The notes under the pieces were generated by a model, which searched no databases, was not told where the DNA came from, and saw nothing but the letters and a program-made list of their open reading frames with translations. Both the position numbers and the translations under genes were made by a program. A stretch of DNA of 64,000 bases from Pelecanus crispus (Eukaryota; Chordata; Aves; Pelecaniformes; Pelecanidae): positions 64,187,710 to 64,251,709 of the forward strand of contig NC_134646.1 of NCBI RefSeq assembly GCF_030463565.1. Direction: 5' to 3'. Positions 1-11,500 of this stretch are shown one piece after another (within the stretch, counting starts at the first letter, position 1; each line of letters starts with the position of its first letter).

Positions 1-97
1 TATAGTGGAAGATGTCCCTGCGCATGACATGGGAGTTGGAACCAGATGGTCTTTGAAGGTCCGATCCAACCCGAATCATTCTATGATTCTATGATTT
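1..97 (+). mobile_element. CR1 LINE 3' end fragment (cut by window edge)
   Basis: The sequence has the usual CR1 tail: a block resembling 'ttggaaccagatggtctt...ggtccgatccaaccc' followed by two and a half copies of the ATTCTATG repeat ending near base 97. These 3' repeats are the recognition signature of avian CR1 LINEs. Only the untranslated tail is visible, so the 5' extent is unknown. The orientation is plus because the ATTCTATG repeats come last. Confidence 0.85.
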
Positions 98-2714
98 TAT
101 TAATTCATCAGTATTATGGTTGAAATTCTAGCTTTATGGTGGGAGTCGGAGGAGGTATGTCTTAATAATAGAAAGCCAATGTCCTAACTACTTCCCTGTG
201 AAAATGAACAGGTGAATTAAAGCCCAGTTTACCAACCGGAATCTGCATAGTACTCAAAGGAATTTTGCTACAATGTCTCTGCCTGTGAGCGAGAGTTTCC
301 TCCCTGCCCATACCCAGCATAACATAGAATGAACTAAAAATTTTCATTTTACAGAGAAGAACCAGTAGTTACATTCAGCAGACAAAGCTTTCCTTTTTCT
401 CCAGTACTCATGAAGAAAAGCAGAAAGCATTTAATATGTCAAAAATAACGGAAACCTTCCCTAGGGATATTTTCCATCTTGGCCTTTACCATCATGCATT
501 CTCAGGCTCATGTTACTTTTCATGTTGTACGTTGTTGTTAAGGTGGAAACATAAGTAACTTAAAAAATAATATCTACACCATTTCCTTGGAGGCCATTAG
601 TGTTCTTCATGATCGTGTTTTTTTTCTTTTTCTTTTTACACTAATAAGTGAATTTCTTTTTCATTTTGTTGTAAAATGTATAGCACTGATGGATTAGACT
701 TATTTCTTCCTACGTTAAATCTAACACTATGTAATCATTTGTAACAGCTGGTCACCTTAAAAATAGAAAAATGAAGGAAAAAAAGAATAAGAAAAGACCA
801 ATTTTATCACTTATTAATGGGTAAATTCATTGACACAGAAATGACAATGTTGCTGACAATGACTTTGGCAAAGTCAAAAGATCTCTTCAGTTCAGTGTTT
901 GAGAAGCTAAACAACAAGCAATGAGAAGATGCTATTTGATTTGCAGCTATGAGTTAAAAGACAATGGATGAGTGCACAAAAAAGGAAAAATCATTACTGT
1001 GGAACAGCAGTTGGAAGGAATGGAAAAGACACAAGCAAATGCATAAGCTTTGCAAAAAAAAAAAAGGTATGTTTCTTTTTTTTTCCTTTTTTTTTTTTTA
1101 ATAAATTCTTTTTATATCTAAGCTTTCTTTTCCCAAAACTAATGGCTTTAAATTAGTTCCAGGGGCCAGTTTCTTTATCACTGTTACAGCTAAACACAAG
1201 CTTTTGTTTTCCTTTTCATTTTTCATGGTGAAATAGGAAATAGGGTTACAGTGTTTAATCATTTTTCTAGATTTATCATTGGTACAAGCTATAGCATCAC
1301 ATCTGGAAACAGATCCAAATGGTGGACTCCTCAATACCATTAAGTTGTGTAAAGGATTCTTCTGGCTATAATTTTTTTTTTTTTTTCTTATGTTCAGGAG
1401 ATTTTAAAGACCATACTCCCTGAGCCTCAAAGCAGAGTTTAGTAGATCTGATGAATCATCTAAAAATGTAACTGAACAAGAATTGCATTGCTGGCGCTGT
1501 TCCAACAATTCAATATCTTAAACAGCATTTATTCCCTCCCTCTAGGGATATTTTATATATTACAAGGCTTTCTTTGAATGTTCACTGACTAGTTTTGACC
1601 AGCCTAGCTGAAAGAACAAAGCTATATATAAATCGTGCATGCACAAAGAGATTCTGTCCTTCTTTGTAAATGTACATTTGGTGAATATATAAAATAAAAA
1701 TGCATATGAAGATGGTTCCTTGGCTGCTGAAGTTCTAAAACACAAGTTTTATTCACATTTGCACACACACAGCCTTCCCTGCAATTATTTGGGCTGTGGT
1801 AGTTGAGAGTTGAGAAAAATTTAGCTCATTGACATGAGGATTCATAGAGAAATGTAGAACAGTTGTGGTCTGAGGATTTGTGGCAATCACATCATCTCTG
1901 CTGCACAGCAGATCTCAGCTGTTCTTTTTCTTGCTAGCTGTAGTAGAAATAGAAATTTCTCTGATGAGAAGATTTAAGTTGTTTTGCTTATGTCTACCAC
2001 TTTGCTAGACTTTGTTCATTTCCTAACTTCATGAACATAAAGAAAAACAAATCAAGTATGAATTCAGGAATTCATAATGTTCTTTCAGCTTATTACACTT
2101 GAAACAGGATTATTAACTCATAATTCTGGTTGGAGAGTTATGGTGTCCTTAATGCTATCACTTTCCCAACATTCAGAAAGAAAATTGTGCACATAATGAG
2201 GACTCGATGAGGTTTATGTCTTCTCTTATGTCACAGCTGGGTTAGAAAAAGACAAGCTAACCTAGGAAAGTCATGTTCTGTCCAATGCTGCTTCATACAT
2301 TTTAAAGGCTTGATTTGAATGAAAGCAACTTGCTCTAGCAAATCTAATATATCAGTTATAATCTGAGAGCCAAATTCTTGTGTTTTTATGCATGCAGAAT
2401 AGCCCAATGACTAATCCCTGACTTCAGAGGACTAATTCAGAGGTGATACATGTACATACATTAGTGTTGCTTTGCAAGCAAGGATACCCAAATTAATCCC
2501 AAATTAAGAAAATATTCCATTGCTTATCTAAGGAATAGAAAATCCACTTCTCCAATTCTTTTCTATATAAGAATGCACCAAAATTAATCCATGTACTATC
2601 TTAAATTATACGATGAAGCCTGTGAAAGGACTGAATATAGATCTGGGAGTAATAGTAGGAAGAGTCCTTATTTAAATTTTAAATATCTGCAATTAGAATT
2701 ATTGCAAGTGTTGG
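98..2714. other. Intergenic, no gene recognised
   Basis: AT-rich unique sequence. Short open frames here show no family features. The only structure I see is homopolymer: A and T runs at about 1055-1100 and a T-run at about 1371-1386. Confidence 0.6.
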
Positions 2715-2979
2715 ATATACCCTGAATTTCTTGCTGGGTTTTTGCTTTTCTAATTTCCTCCCTGCATGACCTACCGAGATCCCTGTACTCTTCCTGAGTT
2801 GCCCGCCCCTTCTTCCAATGGTGGTGGACTCTCCTTTTTTCCCTGAGTCCCTGCAAAAGCTCCCTGTTCAGCCAGGCTGGTCGTCTTCCCCACCGGTTGG
2901 TCTTACGGCACACGGGGACAGCCCGCTCCTGCGCCCTTAAGACTTCCTTCTTGAAGAAGGCCCAGCCTTGCTGGACCTC
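2715..2979 (-). pseudogene. CR1 ORF2 linker fragment between endonuclease and RT
   Basis: On the minus strand a frame reads RRPAWLNRELL, then KKGRATQEEYRDL and CREEIRKAK. This is the well-known CR1 ORF2 stretch that follows the endonuclease and precedes the reverse transcriptase. It continues the CR1 copy at 3553-5590, from which it was separated by the LTR at 2980-3552. Similarity stops near 2715, so the reverse transcriptase and the CR1 3' tail are absent. A missing 3' part is unusual, since LINEs are normally 5'-truncated. A later deletion is the simplest explanation, but this is inference. Confidence 0.8.
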
Positions 2980-3285
2980 TGTCGTGGTTTAGCCCCAGCC
3001 AGCAACTAAGCACCACGCAGCCGCTCGCTCACTCCCCCTGCCCCAGTGGGGTGGGGGAGAGAATTGGAGGAGTAAGAGTGAGAAACACTCGTGGGTTGAG
3101 ATAACAACAGTTTAATAATTGAAATAAAGTAAAATAATAATGATAATAGTAACAGTGTAATAATGATAATAATAATAATAATGATATACAAAGCAAGTGA
3201 TGCACAATGCAATTGCTCACCACCCGCTGACCGATACCCAGACAGTTCCTGAGCAGCGGTCGCTTCTCCCCAGCCAACTCCCCCC

Positions 3286-3293
3286 AATTTATA
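3286..3293 (-). promoter_or_regulatory. TATA-like box in LTR copy 1
   Basis: The minus strand reads TATAAATT just downstream of the CRE. This is the expected place for the U3 promoter of an LTR, and the equivalent box in copy 3 is TATATAAA. Confidence 0.55.
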
Positions 3294-3302
3294 GACTGAG
3301 CA

Positions 3303-3310
3303 TGACGTCA
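3303..3310 (-). promoter_or_regulatory. CRE palindrome in LTR copy 1
   Basis: The sequence TGACGTCA is a perfect cAMP-response element (CREB/ATF type). It lies about 10 bp upstream, on the LTR strand, of a TATA-like sequence. It is also intact in LTR copy 3 at 50375-50382, so it is a family feature and not chance. Whether it is active here is not shown by sequence. Confidence 0.65.
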
Positions 3311-3552
3311 TATGGTATGGAATAGCCCTTTGGTCAGTTTGGATCAACTATTTTGGCTGTGCCCCCTCCCAGTTTCTTGTGCACCTGGCAGAGCATGGGA
3401 AGCTGAAAAGTCCTTGACTAGCATAAGCAGTATTCAGCAACAACTAAAAACATCAGCATGTTATCAACATTCTTCTCCTATTAAATCCAAAACACAGCAC
3501 TGTGCCTGCTACCAGGAAGAAAATTAACTCTATCCCAGCTGAAACCAGGACA

Positions 3553-4406
3553 ACCCCTTTGCTTTTCAGGACTGCCTCACAAGGGACTTTCCCAACCAGC
3601 ATCCTGAACAGGCCAAAGTCTGCCCTCCAGAAGCCCATGGTAACAGTTTTGCTGCCCCTCCATTTGGCATCACCCAGAATCGAGAACTCTATCATATCGT
3701 GGTCGCTAAGCCCAAGACCGACCACGACATCCCCCACAAGCCCTTCTCTGTTTGTAAACAGCAGGTCAAGCGAGGCACCTCCCCTGGTAGGCTCGCTTAC
3801 CAGCTGCATCAGGAAGTTATCCTCCACACACTCTCGGAACTTCTGAGACTGTTGCCTCTCTGCTGTGTTGTATTTCCAGCAGATGTCCGGCAAGTTGAAG
3901 TCCCCCACAAGAACATGGGCTAGCAATTGCGAGACTTCTGCCAGCCACTTGTAGAATGTTTCACCTCTCTCTACATCCTGATTGGGTGGTCTATAGCAGA
4001 CTCGCAACAGGGCATCTGCCTTGCTGGCCTTTCCCCTCATCCTTACCCATAAGCACTCGACCTTGTCATCACCACTGTCGAGCTCTATACAATCAAAACA
4101 CTCCCTAACATACAGAGCCACCCCACCACCTCTCCTTCCATGCCTATCCCTTCTGAAGAGCTTAAAGCCCTTCAGTGCAGCACTCCAGTCATGACAGTCA
4201 TCCCACCTTGTTTCTGTGATTGTGACTGTCATAGCCATCCTGCTGCACAAGGCCTTCCAGCTCCTCCTGTTTGTTGCCCATGCTGCGTGCATTGGTGTAC
4301 ATGCACTTGAGCTGGGCTATCGATTTCACCCCCAACGTTGCCATGCGGCCCCTGGGCTCCTCACTAGCCGGCCCATTTATATCCCATTCCCCTTCCCCCT
4401 TCAAAC
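3553..4406 (-). pseudogene. CR1 ORF2, APE-type endonuclease part (broken)
   Basis: ORF2 starts just after the ORF1 stop, with the typical CR1 opening 'MYTNARSMGNKQEELE'. The endonuclease signatures follow: ITETRWDD (metal-binding Glu), GDFNLPDICW, and SDHDMIEF (catalytic Asp/His). The second residue after the conserved ITET is Trp in most copies but the block here reads TRW. The frame breaks near 4230, between GYD and the ITET block, which looks like a small indel. The endonuclease is then open for about 240 residues until the LTR at 3552. In a functional element this enzyme nicks the target DNA; here the reading frame is interrupted and the RT is missing, so the copy is dead. Confidence 0.88.
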
Positions 4407-5590
4407 CTAGTTTAAAGCCCTCTCAATGAGTCCCGCCAACTGACGGGCGAGGATCCCTTTCCCCTTTGGAGACAGCCGATCTCCATCAGTCGCCAGCAGG
4501 CCTGGTGCCGTGTAAACCTCCCCATGATCAAAAAAACCCAAAATTCCACTGGCAGCACCAGCCTCTGAGCCACCTGTTAATCAGGTGAGTTTTCCCATTC
4601 CTTTCAGCATTCTTCACTGCCATTGACGGGATTGAGGAAAACACTACCTGCGCTCCTGATCCTGCAACCAGTTGCCCCAGTGCCCTGAAGTCCCTCTTCA
4701 TTGCTTTGGGACTTCTTTCTGTGATCTCATCACTGCCAACCTGTACAACCAGCAACAGGTAATAATCAGAGGGCCTTATGAGATCAGGGAGTTTCATAGT
4801 AATGTCCCTAACCCAGGCCCCAGGGAGGCAGCAGACTTCCCTGTGGGATGGGTCCAGGTGGCAGATCAGGCCCTCAGTTCCCCGCAGGAGGGAATCACCC
4901 ACAATTACCCTCCTTTTTTTCTTAACAGGGGCAGTCGTAATCCATGGGGGTGACTGACTGGTCCTTGGCAACCCCCTGGCTGGACCTTCACCTTCACCTC
5001 CCTCCCCGCTTGCCTGGTCCTCAACTCCCAGAGCCCCGTATCTGTTGTGTGAGGGCAGCTGGGAAGGTGAGGGAGGCCGGGAGGGGATTCGCCTGCCTCC
5101 CCGGGCAGGGACCTGTTTCCATTCCCCCCCGTCTCTTGGATCCCCTCCTGCTGCTTGCCGGCAAGAGGGCAGGGGATCCTCCGCTCCTTGTGGGGCCTCC
5201 GCCTGCTGCCCTGGCCCCAGGGACGGCAGGGTGCGGCTCCACCAATCCATCTCCCTCTCGCACTCCCTGACACTCCTCAGCCTTCCCACCTCCTCCTTCA
5301 GCTCTGCCACCAGGCTGAGCAGATCATCTGCCTGCTCACAGCGAAGCCATTTGCCGTCTCCGCTGCCCTGCGGTACAAGCGACAGGCTCAGGCACTCCCT
5401 GCAGCCAGACCCGGACGGCTGCGTGTTTGTGTGGGAGCTCCCTTGGGGTCGCTGCATTCCTTCTGGCGGCGGCTTTCGGGCAGGCGGTGACCATGGCTGC
5501 CAGGTATTGTCCTGGGAGGATGATGACCACTGCCTGAGTTTCCCTTTGGAACTAGGAGGAGGGGCACTTGGCCTTCCCCGCACGCCCTGA
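4407..5590 (-). pseudogene. CR1 ORF1, coiled coil plus SGNH esterase-like domain
   Basis: A long open frame on the minus strand encodes the CR1 ORF1 protein. From its upstream end it has a Pro/Ser-rich region, a short coiled coil (around LLSLVAELKEEVGRLRS), a Gly/Pro/Arg-rich linker and then an esterase-like domain with the nucleophile motif VIVGDSLLRG. About 350 element-derived residues are open. One extra T in a T-run near 4527-4533 creates a stop; in the next frame the domain continues (DHGEVYTAPGLL) to the proper ORF1 end at 4407. The block where SGNH enzymes have DxxH reads DGDR, so the catalytic His seems lost. The first roughly 30 residues of the open frame (5587-5679) are probably flanking DNA, so the element is 5'-truncated near 5590. 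Confidence 0.85.
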
Positions 5591-8500
5591 CCGCATGAAC
5601 ACATATACACGAAATACATATCATGAAATACATTGAAATAATGGGAAAATTTACTAAAAAGAAAACCAATCAAACCCAAATGAGTAAAACTTTACTGCCC
5701 TAAGAAAGTCTTCAGACAAGAGAGAAGCACAAGGACATGTTTTGAATGAAGGTAAATTTAATATTGATTGTGAGTAGATTGGCAATGGCTGAGGATAACA
5801 TTCAGAGTTGGGAAAATTTACTGGCTTTTATCAGATACAGTATAACTGTAGGCTAAAACAAAAATCATAAAGGATTTAGGCCCCAAACTCCTAAGTTCTA
5901 GGAGTTTGTTCCACAGAATGGAAGTCAATACTCTGTGACTAATGTTTAGGTTCAAATACTTCAGAGAAACTGTTAAGAGCCTTAGAACTGGATCCAAAAT
6001 AATTATCTCACTAAGTAAAAAGACACTTAGACCTTCCACTGCCAAGGCAGATTAATTTCATCTGTGTTTAGATGGTACATCAAACACGAAGCTTTTTTCC
6101 AAGAGTCATAGTAGAGAAATAAGCATCACCAAAAAGGTTTTAATCACACATGCTTTTGAGATCTATCTTAGAATAGGGTGAACCACATTCTGGAAGTCCT
6201 GCTCTTTCTCTGCTGACTGAGGAAGTGATTCTAGTGAAGTCATTCTTTACTGATTCTCAATGAAGGCTAAGGTGAATGTGGGAGATCTCAGTGCATAGCT
6301 GCACAGAGCTAACTGGTATGAAACAACTAACAGCACAGACAAGTTTGAATCTTGCCATACAGACATTTTTCTTGAAGGCACACTTTAGCCTTCTCTTTAA
6401 CTATGACCCTAACTTTTTTTGTAAAGGAAAAGGACCAATGCTTTTCACAAATGGCTTCATGTGTCTCACTATACTTACAGTTGAAACCCTCACCCAGGAA
6501 ACAGAAATTTTGGTCTGGTGGCATTCAGCTCACTATCTTGCCACATTCTAGCCCCCTGGCTAATAGAGTACTCTGAGGTTAGAGGAACATTCTTCAACCT
6601 TCCAGTTAAAGCTGTGTCACTTCTGGATTCTATTATGAAACATGATCCACTTAGGTTTATTTGGCCTGAAATAAAATGTGGCAGAAACAATTCTTTCCTT
6701 GTTATTAGCATACTCAAGAAGAATAAAGATCTTCATTCTTCTCCCTGTTCCATTAACTGTCTGTATTTTATGCAATAGCTGTTTCATATAAATTTGTGGA
6801 CAGTCTTACGAAATTTAGGTTTGGTCTCAAAACGAATCATGTTACATGTTATTCTTTCAGTGGTGACTATAGCAGAATTCTCAGAGTACAAGAGATATAA
6901 AAATTTACATAAACTACTTACTAAGTTTTTGTCTGAACTACAAAATCCCTGAGCTTCAAGTTCTTAGAGGCTAGGAGACTATCTAGGAAGTATCATATAA
7001 ACTTGCCTTTTTTATATACACTTTCTTAGATATCAACTAGCAAACTCTAGTCTACTGTCAGAGTCAAGCTACTTGATTAGATGTGGTTTTGCTCTTTCCC
7101 ATTATAGTTCACAGCTTAGTAAAGGGAGATAATGTTCTTATCTGGGCAATGTAGAACTTATGTACTTCTTATATTAAACCAAAATGTTGAATGTGTTCAT
7201 TTTCACCGGCTGCTGGACCACTGGTTCCTTCTCTAACACAAAGTATTTTTAATTCTTTTCTGCAGAATAACACATTTTAACATGACTGGTGAGAATGGGA
7301 AGAAATTGATTCTGGCTCTGTGTTTGCTTTGGTGACAAAAGCACTGTAGATGTAAAGGTAGAGGTAATATCTTTGCCATAATTGCCCTACTGATATAGAA
7401 AGCAATAGCTATACCTGCAGTTTTCAGGACCCTCATGCTAAGCACGCTGTGAGAAAGTGTATAAGGTAAAGACTGAAACCCACAAAGAAGTCACAAGGAG
7501 AAATGTCTGGGTTCTGACTGGGTGTAAGAACTTTGTTATTATTATTATTACCGCCCACTGAATGGTAAGCCCAAACGGAGTTCAATACTGACTCGTTTTG
7601 AGTGTTAGCTGAATAACAGATTTTAGCATCTTAATTGTCAAATCAACTGTATTAATTGAACTGAATAGTTCAATCAACAATAAACACAGTATTTTTCCTT
7701 AGAAACAGGAATTTAACTTCTACAAACAAGTATAATACAAAATTTGATTATTTAAGCACATAAATGATGAGGATATTGAGACAAGAGTAGCAAGAGGCAT
7801 AAAAGATTACAAGACCCAATAAAAGTGGAGTTAAGAATTACTTCAACTAGTTGTATAAAGACTGGTCAGGTATACCATTCACATAAGAAATTTACTCTTT
7901 AAAACTTTTTTTCTGATGAATCTTACTCTAGACAGCACAAGGGTAGAAGTAATCCACAAGCAGCCAAAACTTTAAGAAGCTTTACCAAAAGCACAGAGTG
8001 TAATGCAGCTGGGCTTGTAAGAGGCAAACTACAGAATCCCAAGGGTCTGTGAAGAAAATGATCTCTAGAAATAAAAATAATAGGCTGGAAACTAAAACCA
8101 AGCAAATAAAAAACTCCCAGCTCTGCATCAGCCTTATACAAGGATTAAAAGAAGTCCAAAGCCAAGTCAGTTTTAAGAAGGATCTTGATCAAATTTGAAA
8201 AAAAAAAAAAAAAAGAAAAAAGAGCCGTAAGTACAGTACAGTTAGTATGGAACTGGATTTAGTAGCCCAGGAGACCCTATAGGTTCATGTTTTCCATATA
8301 AACTCTATGAATAAGGTTGCTATAGTTAAAAAATATGATGATGGGTGGGTACAGACAAGGGAAAAGCGTGTTCTGTGATGGTGAAACCCGGTGGCAATCA
8401 TATTGTCTTGAACCATGGCTACACAGTCCCAGTGGCTCTTACACAGACCCATCAATAGCAGAGGCTTACCTTCAGAGAGGCCAGGCATTTTGCCATCTAC

Positions 8501-11500
8501 TACAAACACAGAGGTTTTAATCTAGTCCTTCATTAATGTTCATGTCAGAATTACTTTTTGTGGTTTGGGTTTTACTTCTTGGATGGGAGGGAACTTCTGG
8601 GTTTTAACATGATTCACACTTCTCTCATCCATCATACTGCTCTTTAGACTATCCAGTGAATCTCAGAAAAGACATAGACATCTTTTCATGCTGGTTCTGG
8701 TTTTGTATAGAGGCAAGCTCTTGCAAGCTTAAAAGAAACTGTTTAGACTAAATTCCTCAAAACACAACGGCCTAATGTGATTCCACATATACAATATGTA
8801 ATAAAATCATGCAAAAACCTTGGGATAGCTGCCACTTGAAACTCAAAAGATCTGAATATGTGATCCAATGTGTTTAAGAAAAGAACTAAGATATTAACTG
8901 CTAAACTGAAGAACTTCATCAAGTCTTTGAAGCTATCCTTTCTTGCTGCAATTTCCCTAGTACTTCTTCCAACCTTTTCTGTAACTTCTGAAAATCATAC
9001 TACTTTTAGTGCCTTATTTCCTTTCCTTTAATGCCCTCTAATCTTGCCAGTTCACAGTATCCACTGCTCTTTCCTACAAAGTCCGAAAAACTTCCTTTCA
9101 ACTTTGGTTCCTTTACTTTCTTTCTGAGAATCTCCAGCAAATTTGTCATCAAGCAATGAACTCCTTTTGACACCCTGTATTCCAGTACTTGTACATCATG
9201 TTTTTTTCAGGTAGGCGTCTGTGTCCAATTTAAATTCTACTTGCCTAAGGGTTTTCCCTGTTGGAACTGCCCTCAGCTTTCACACCTGTACAAGCAACAT
9301 TTTCTCATTTAACCTTGACCCACATCTTATTGCATATAATTTAAGTGAGTGGTTCTTATAATGGCAACATTAATTTTCTAATAATGCAATCTGGAATTGT
9401 TTATCAGTCCTTAAACTCTGTAAGTTGTGATGCAGAATTATTGGATGTGACAGGATATCTGCAAGACTTGCCTATAACTCCTATGTTCTAGCATCTAAGG
9501 AATTCTGAAAAAAATGCTATGAGACTGAAAACACGAGGAGTTTGTCATTGATATACACAATGTAGGAAGGTAGTAGAGATCTCCTTTAAGTTAAGCTAAA
9601 AAAATGCACTGAAGTTTTTTAAATTGTAGTAACTTTTCCCAGCATAACTCTCCTTCCTCCCTTTTTTCCCCCCCTTTATCAGCCAGGCTTGCAATGTTTT
9701 TTAGCTTATCCCCACAATTTCCATGTCTGAAGATGAAGATCTGAAAAGTTGCTTCAGACTTTTTTTCACCATTATCCCACCTTCTGATTTTACTATAAAC
9801 ATTTCCTGATCTCTTATTAAAAAGTGTCACTGATTCACAAAAATGATCCTTTGTATTATACTCCACTGTCAGTGACAAGCAGAGTCTTTTCAGTCTTTGT
9901 ATATCAAAAAGCAAACAGTGATTCCTAGACTAGCTTGACTCACTTTTGTGACCTTATTAATTATAATCCTTAAATATAAAAAGTTTGCTGCAAGTAAATC
10001 ATGCTTATATGCACCTGAAGTGATACTACTACCCTGAACTTTCAGCTAATATAGCAGTTGGCTGTTTTTACATTTTATTCCACTTACTCAAACAGTTATT
10101 CCCTTGCCATTGTGAAGTGGAATAAAGTGGTATGAAGATTCTAACCTTGGAACACAGTAAAATGAAACACTCTGAGTGTCCTGATATACATTTCCAAGTG
10201 TGTAAACCTGCTGGTAAAGCACTTGAGAGACACTGTTAAACTAGATATGATTTTTTTTTTTTTTTTTTTGCCATTAGAAGAACCCTTTAGAAAGCCATAT
10301 TCCTAAGCCCATCTGAAGCTATTTTAGGGTTATATGGATTTTAGAGACACTGATATGTTTCTATATGTTCTCTGCCAAAAACTTAATGTAATACTTGAAT
10401 AGCTACAGAATTTACTTATAAAAGTCTATATAAATAAAGGTATATGCCCATCTAGCTTGTTCTTGCTTTATAATATCTACATAAAAATAATCTTTGAAGA
10501 TATGTAGCCTGCCTTTGAGTTTAACAGCTATGAGATTTTGCATTCACTCTTTCTTGATGTTTGCAAGGACTGTGTTCTTTGTAGGCCTTCTCTTTTATGC
10601 CACTTTCATAAAACTGATGTTTCCCATAAAAGATTCAAACTCTGTTCTGATCGGTAACCTTAATGACACAGAGATCCTTACAATGAGATCTCTGAAAGTA
10701 ACAGAACATATTTTGATTCATATTTGTCTTGTTTCTCTAGTTGTATGGGAATATATAAAAGGCAAAGCTACTGCCTATACCTTCCCTACGTATTAATAAA
10801 CTAAAAACCCATCTCTTTCATGTGAAACAATTTGATTTTGAAACTGCTTTATGATATTGCTTGTCTTTGGTTTTAAATAAATTTGAATACTTTGGGAGGA
10901 AATAATAATATAATGTGAATGTAATAATAAAATTCCTACTAATAAAGTGACAGTACAGAGTGATATTCATTCAAACCTAAAATTAATGATTCTTTTGAAC
11001 TAAGACAGACAAAATAAATAAAGCCATTTAAGCCTATAATGGTGGTCACTTCTAGTCCTCTTATGGATTTAATGGCTTTAAAATGATCACTCTGTGGAAT
11101 TTGTAAAACCATCATAAATAGTAATGAATATAATATGTCCCCACCAGAGAAGCACTTAAAAAAAAAAAAATTAAGTAGACCAAAACATTCTGGAGATTTG
11201 ATGATTTGATCACTCCAAAGAAATTGAGTGTGTTTTCTAAGATTCACACCTTACAGTAGGATGGCTTCCTGAAGATATTCAGGAAAAATACTTTCCATAA
11301 TAATTTCTCTGTCAAACCTGCAATATTAGAGAAGCTAGAGCATATCTCTCCAGAAGTGAATATTGATATAAAAATTTGGAGTCATGAAGAATCCATTTTT
11401 TAAATGCCATCATTTTAAAGCTTTTCCTTACGGTAATAATAAAACCTATTGAAAACAGCTTAGCCTGGAATAAGCTTTATCAAGTTAAATTTCAGGGATT

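Larger units (their letters stand above)
2980..3552 (-). mobile_element. Solo LTR, short family, copy 1 (ERVL-like), nested in CR1
   Basis: Read on the minus strand, this 573-bp block begins TGTCCTGGTTTC and ends AACCACGACA, the TG...CA ends of a retroviral LTR. It contains a CRE (3303-3310), a TATA-like box (3286-3293), an ATTAAA-type polyadenylation region and an ATA/AAT-rich stretch at about 3130-3185. Flanking 5-mers are acctc (2975-2979) and acccc (3553-3557), a target duplication with one mismatch. It interrupts a CR1 ORF2, so it inserted after that CR1. No gag, pol or env sequence is next to it, so it is a solo LTR. A 5-bp duplication and this type of end suggest an ERVL/class III-like family. 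The family name is not certain. Confidence 0.85.

Noticed and set aside
2980..3552. Complete endogenous retrovirus
   Set aside because: CR1 sequence continues directly on both sides of this LTR, and no gag, pol or env sequence is seen next to any LTR in the window.
4944..5590. Long plus-strand open frames opposite CR1 ORF1
   Set aside because: Antisense shadows of GC-rich CR1 ORF1.
1..5590. CR1 tail at the window start as the missing 3' half of the 2715-5590 CR1 (twin-priming inversion)
   Set aside because: Order and orientation do not fit: an inverted 5' part should lie directly next to and upstream of the 3' part, but about 2.6 kb of unique sequence separates them on the wrong side.
10494..10796. 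100-residue plus-strand open frame with hydrophobic stretch
   Set aside because: Hydrophobicity comes from T-rich DNA; no family match and no gene context.
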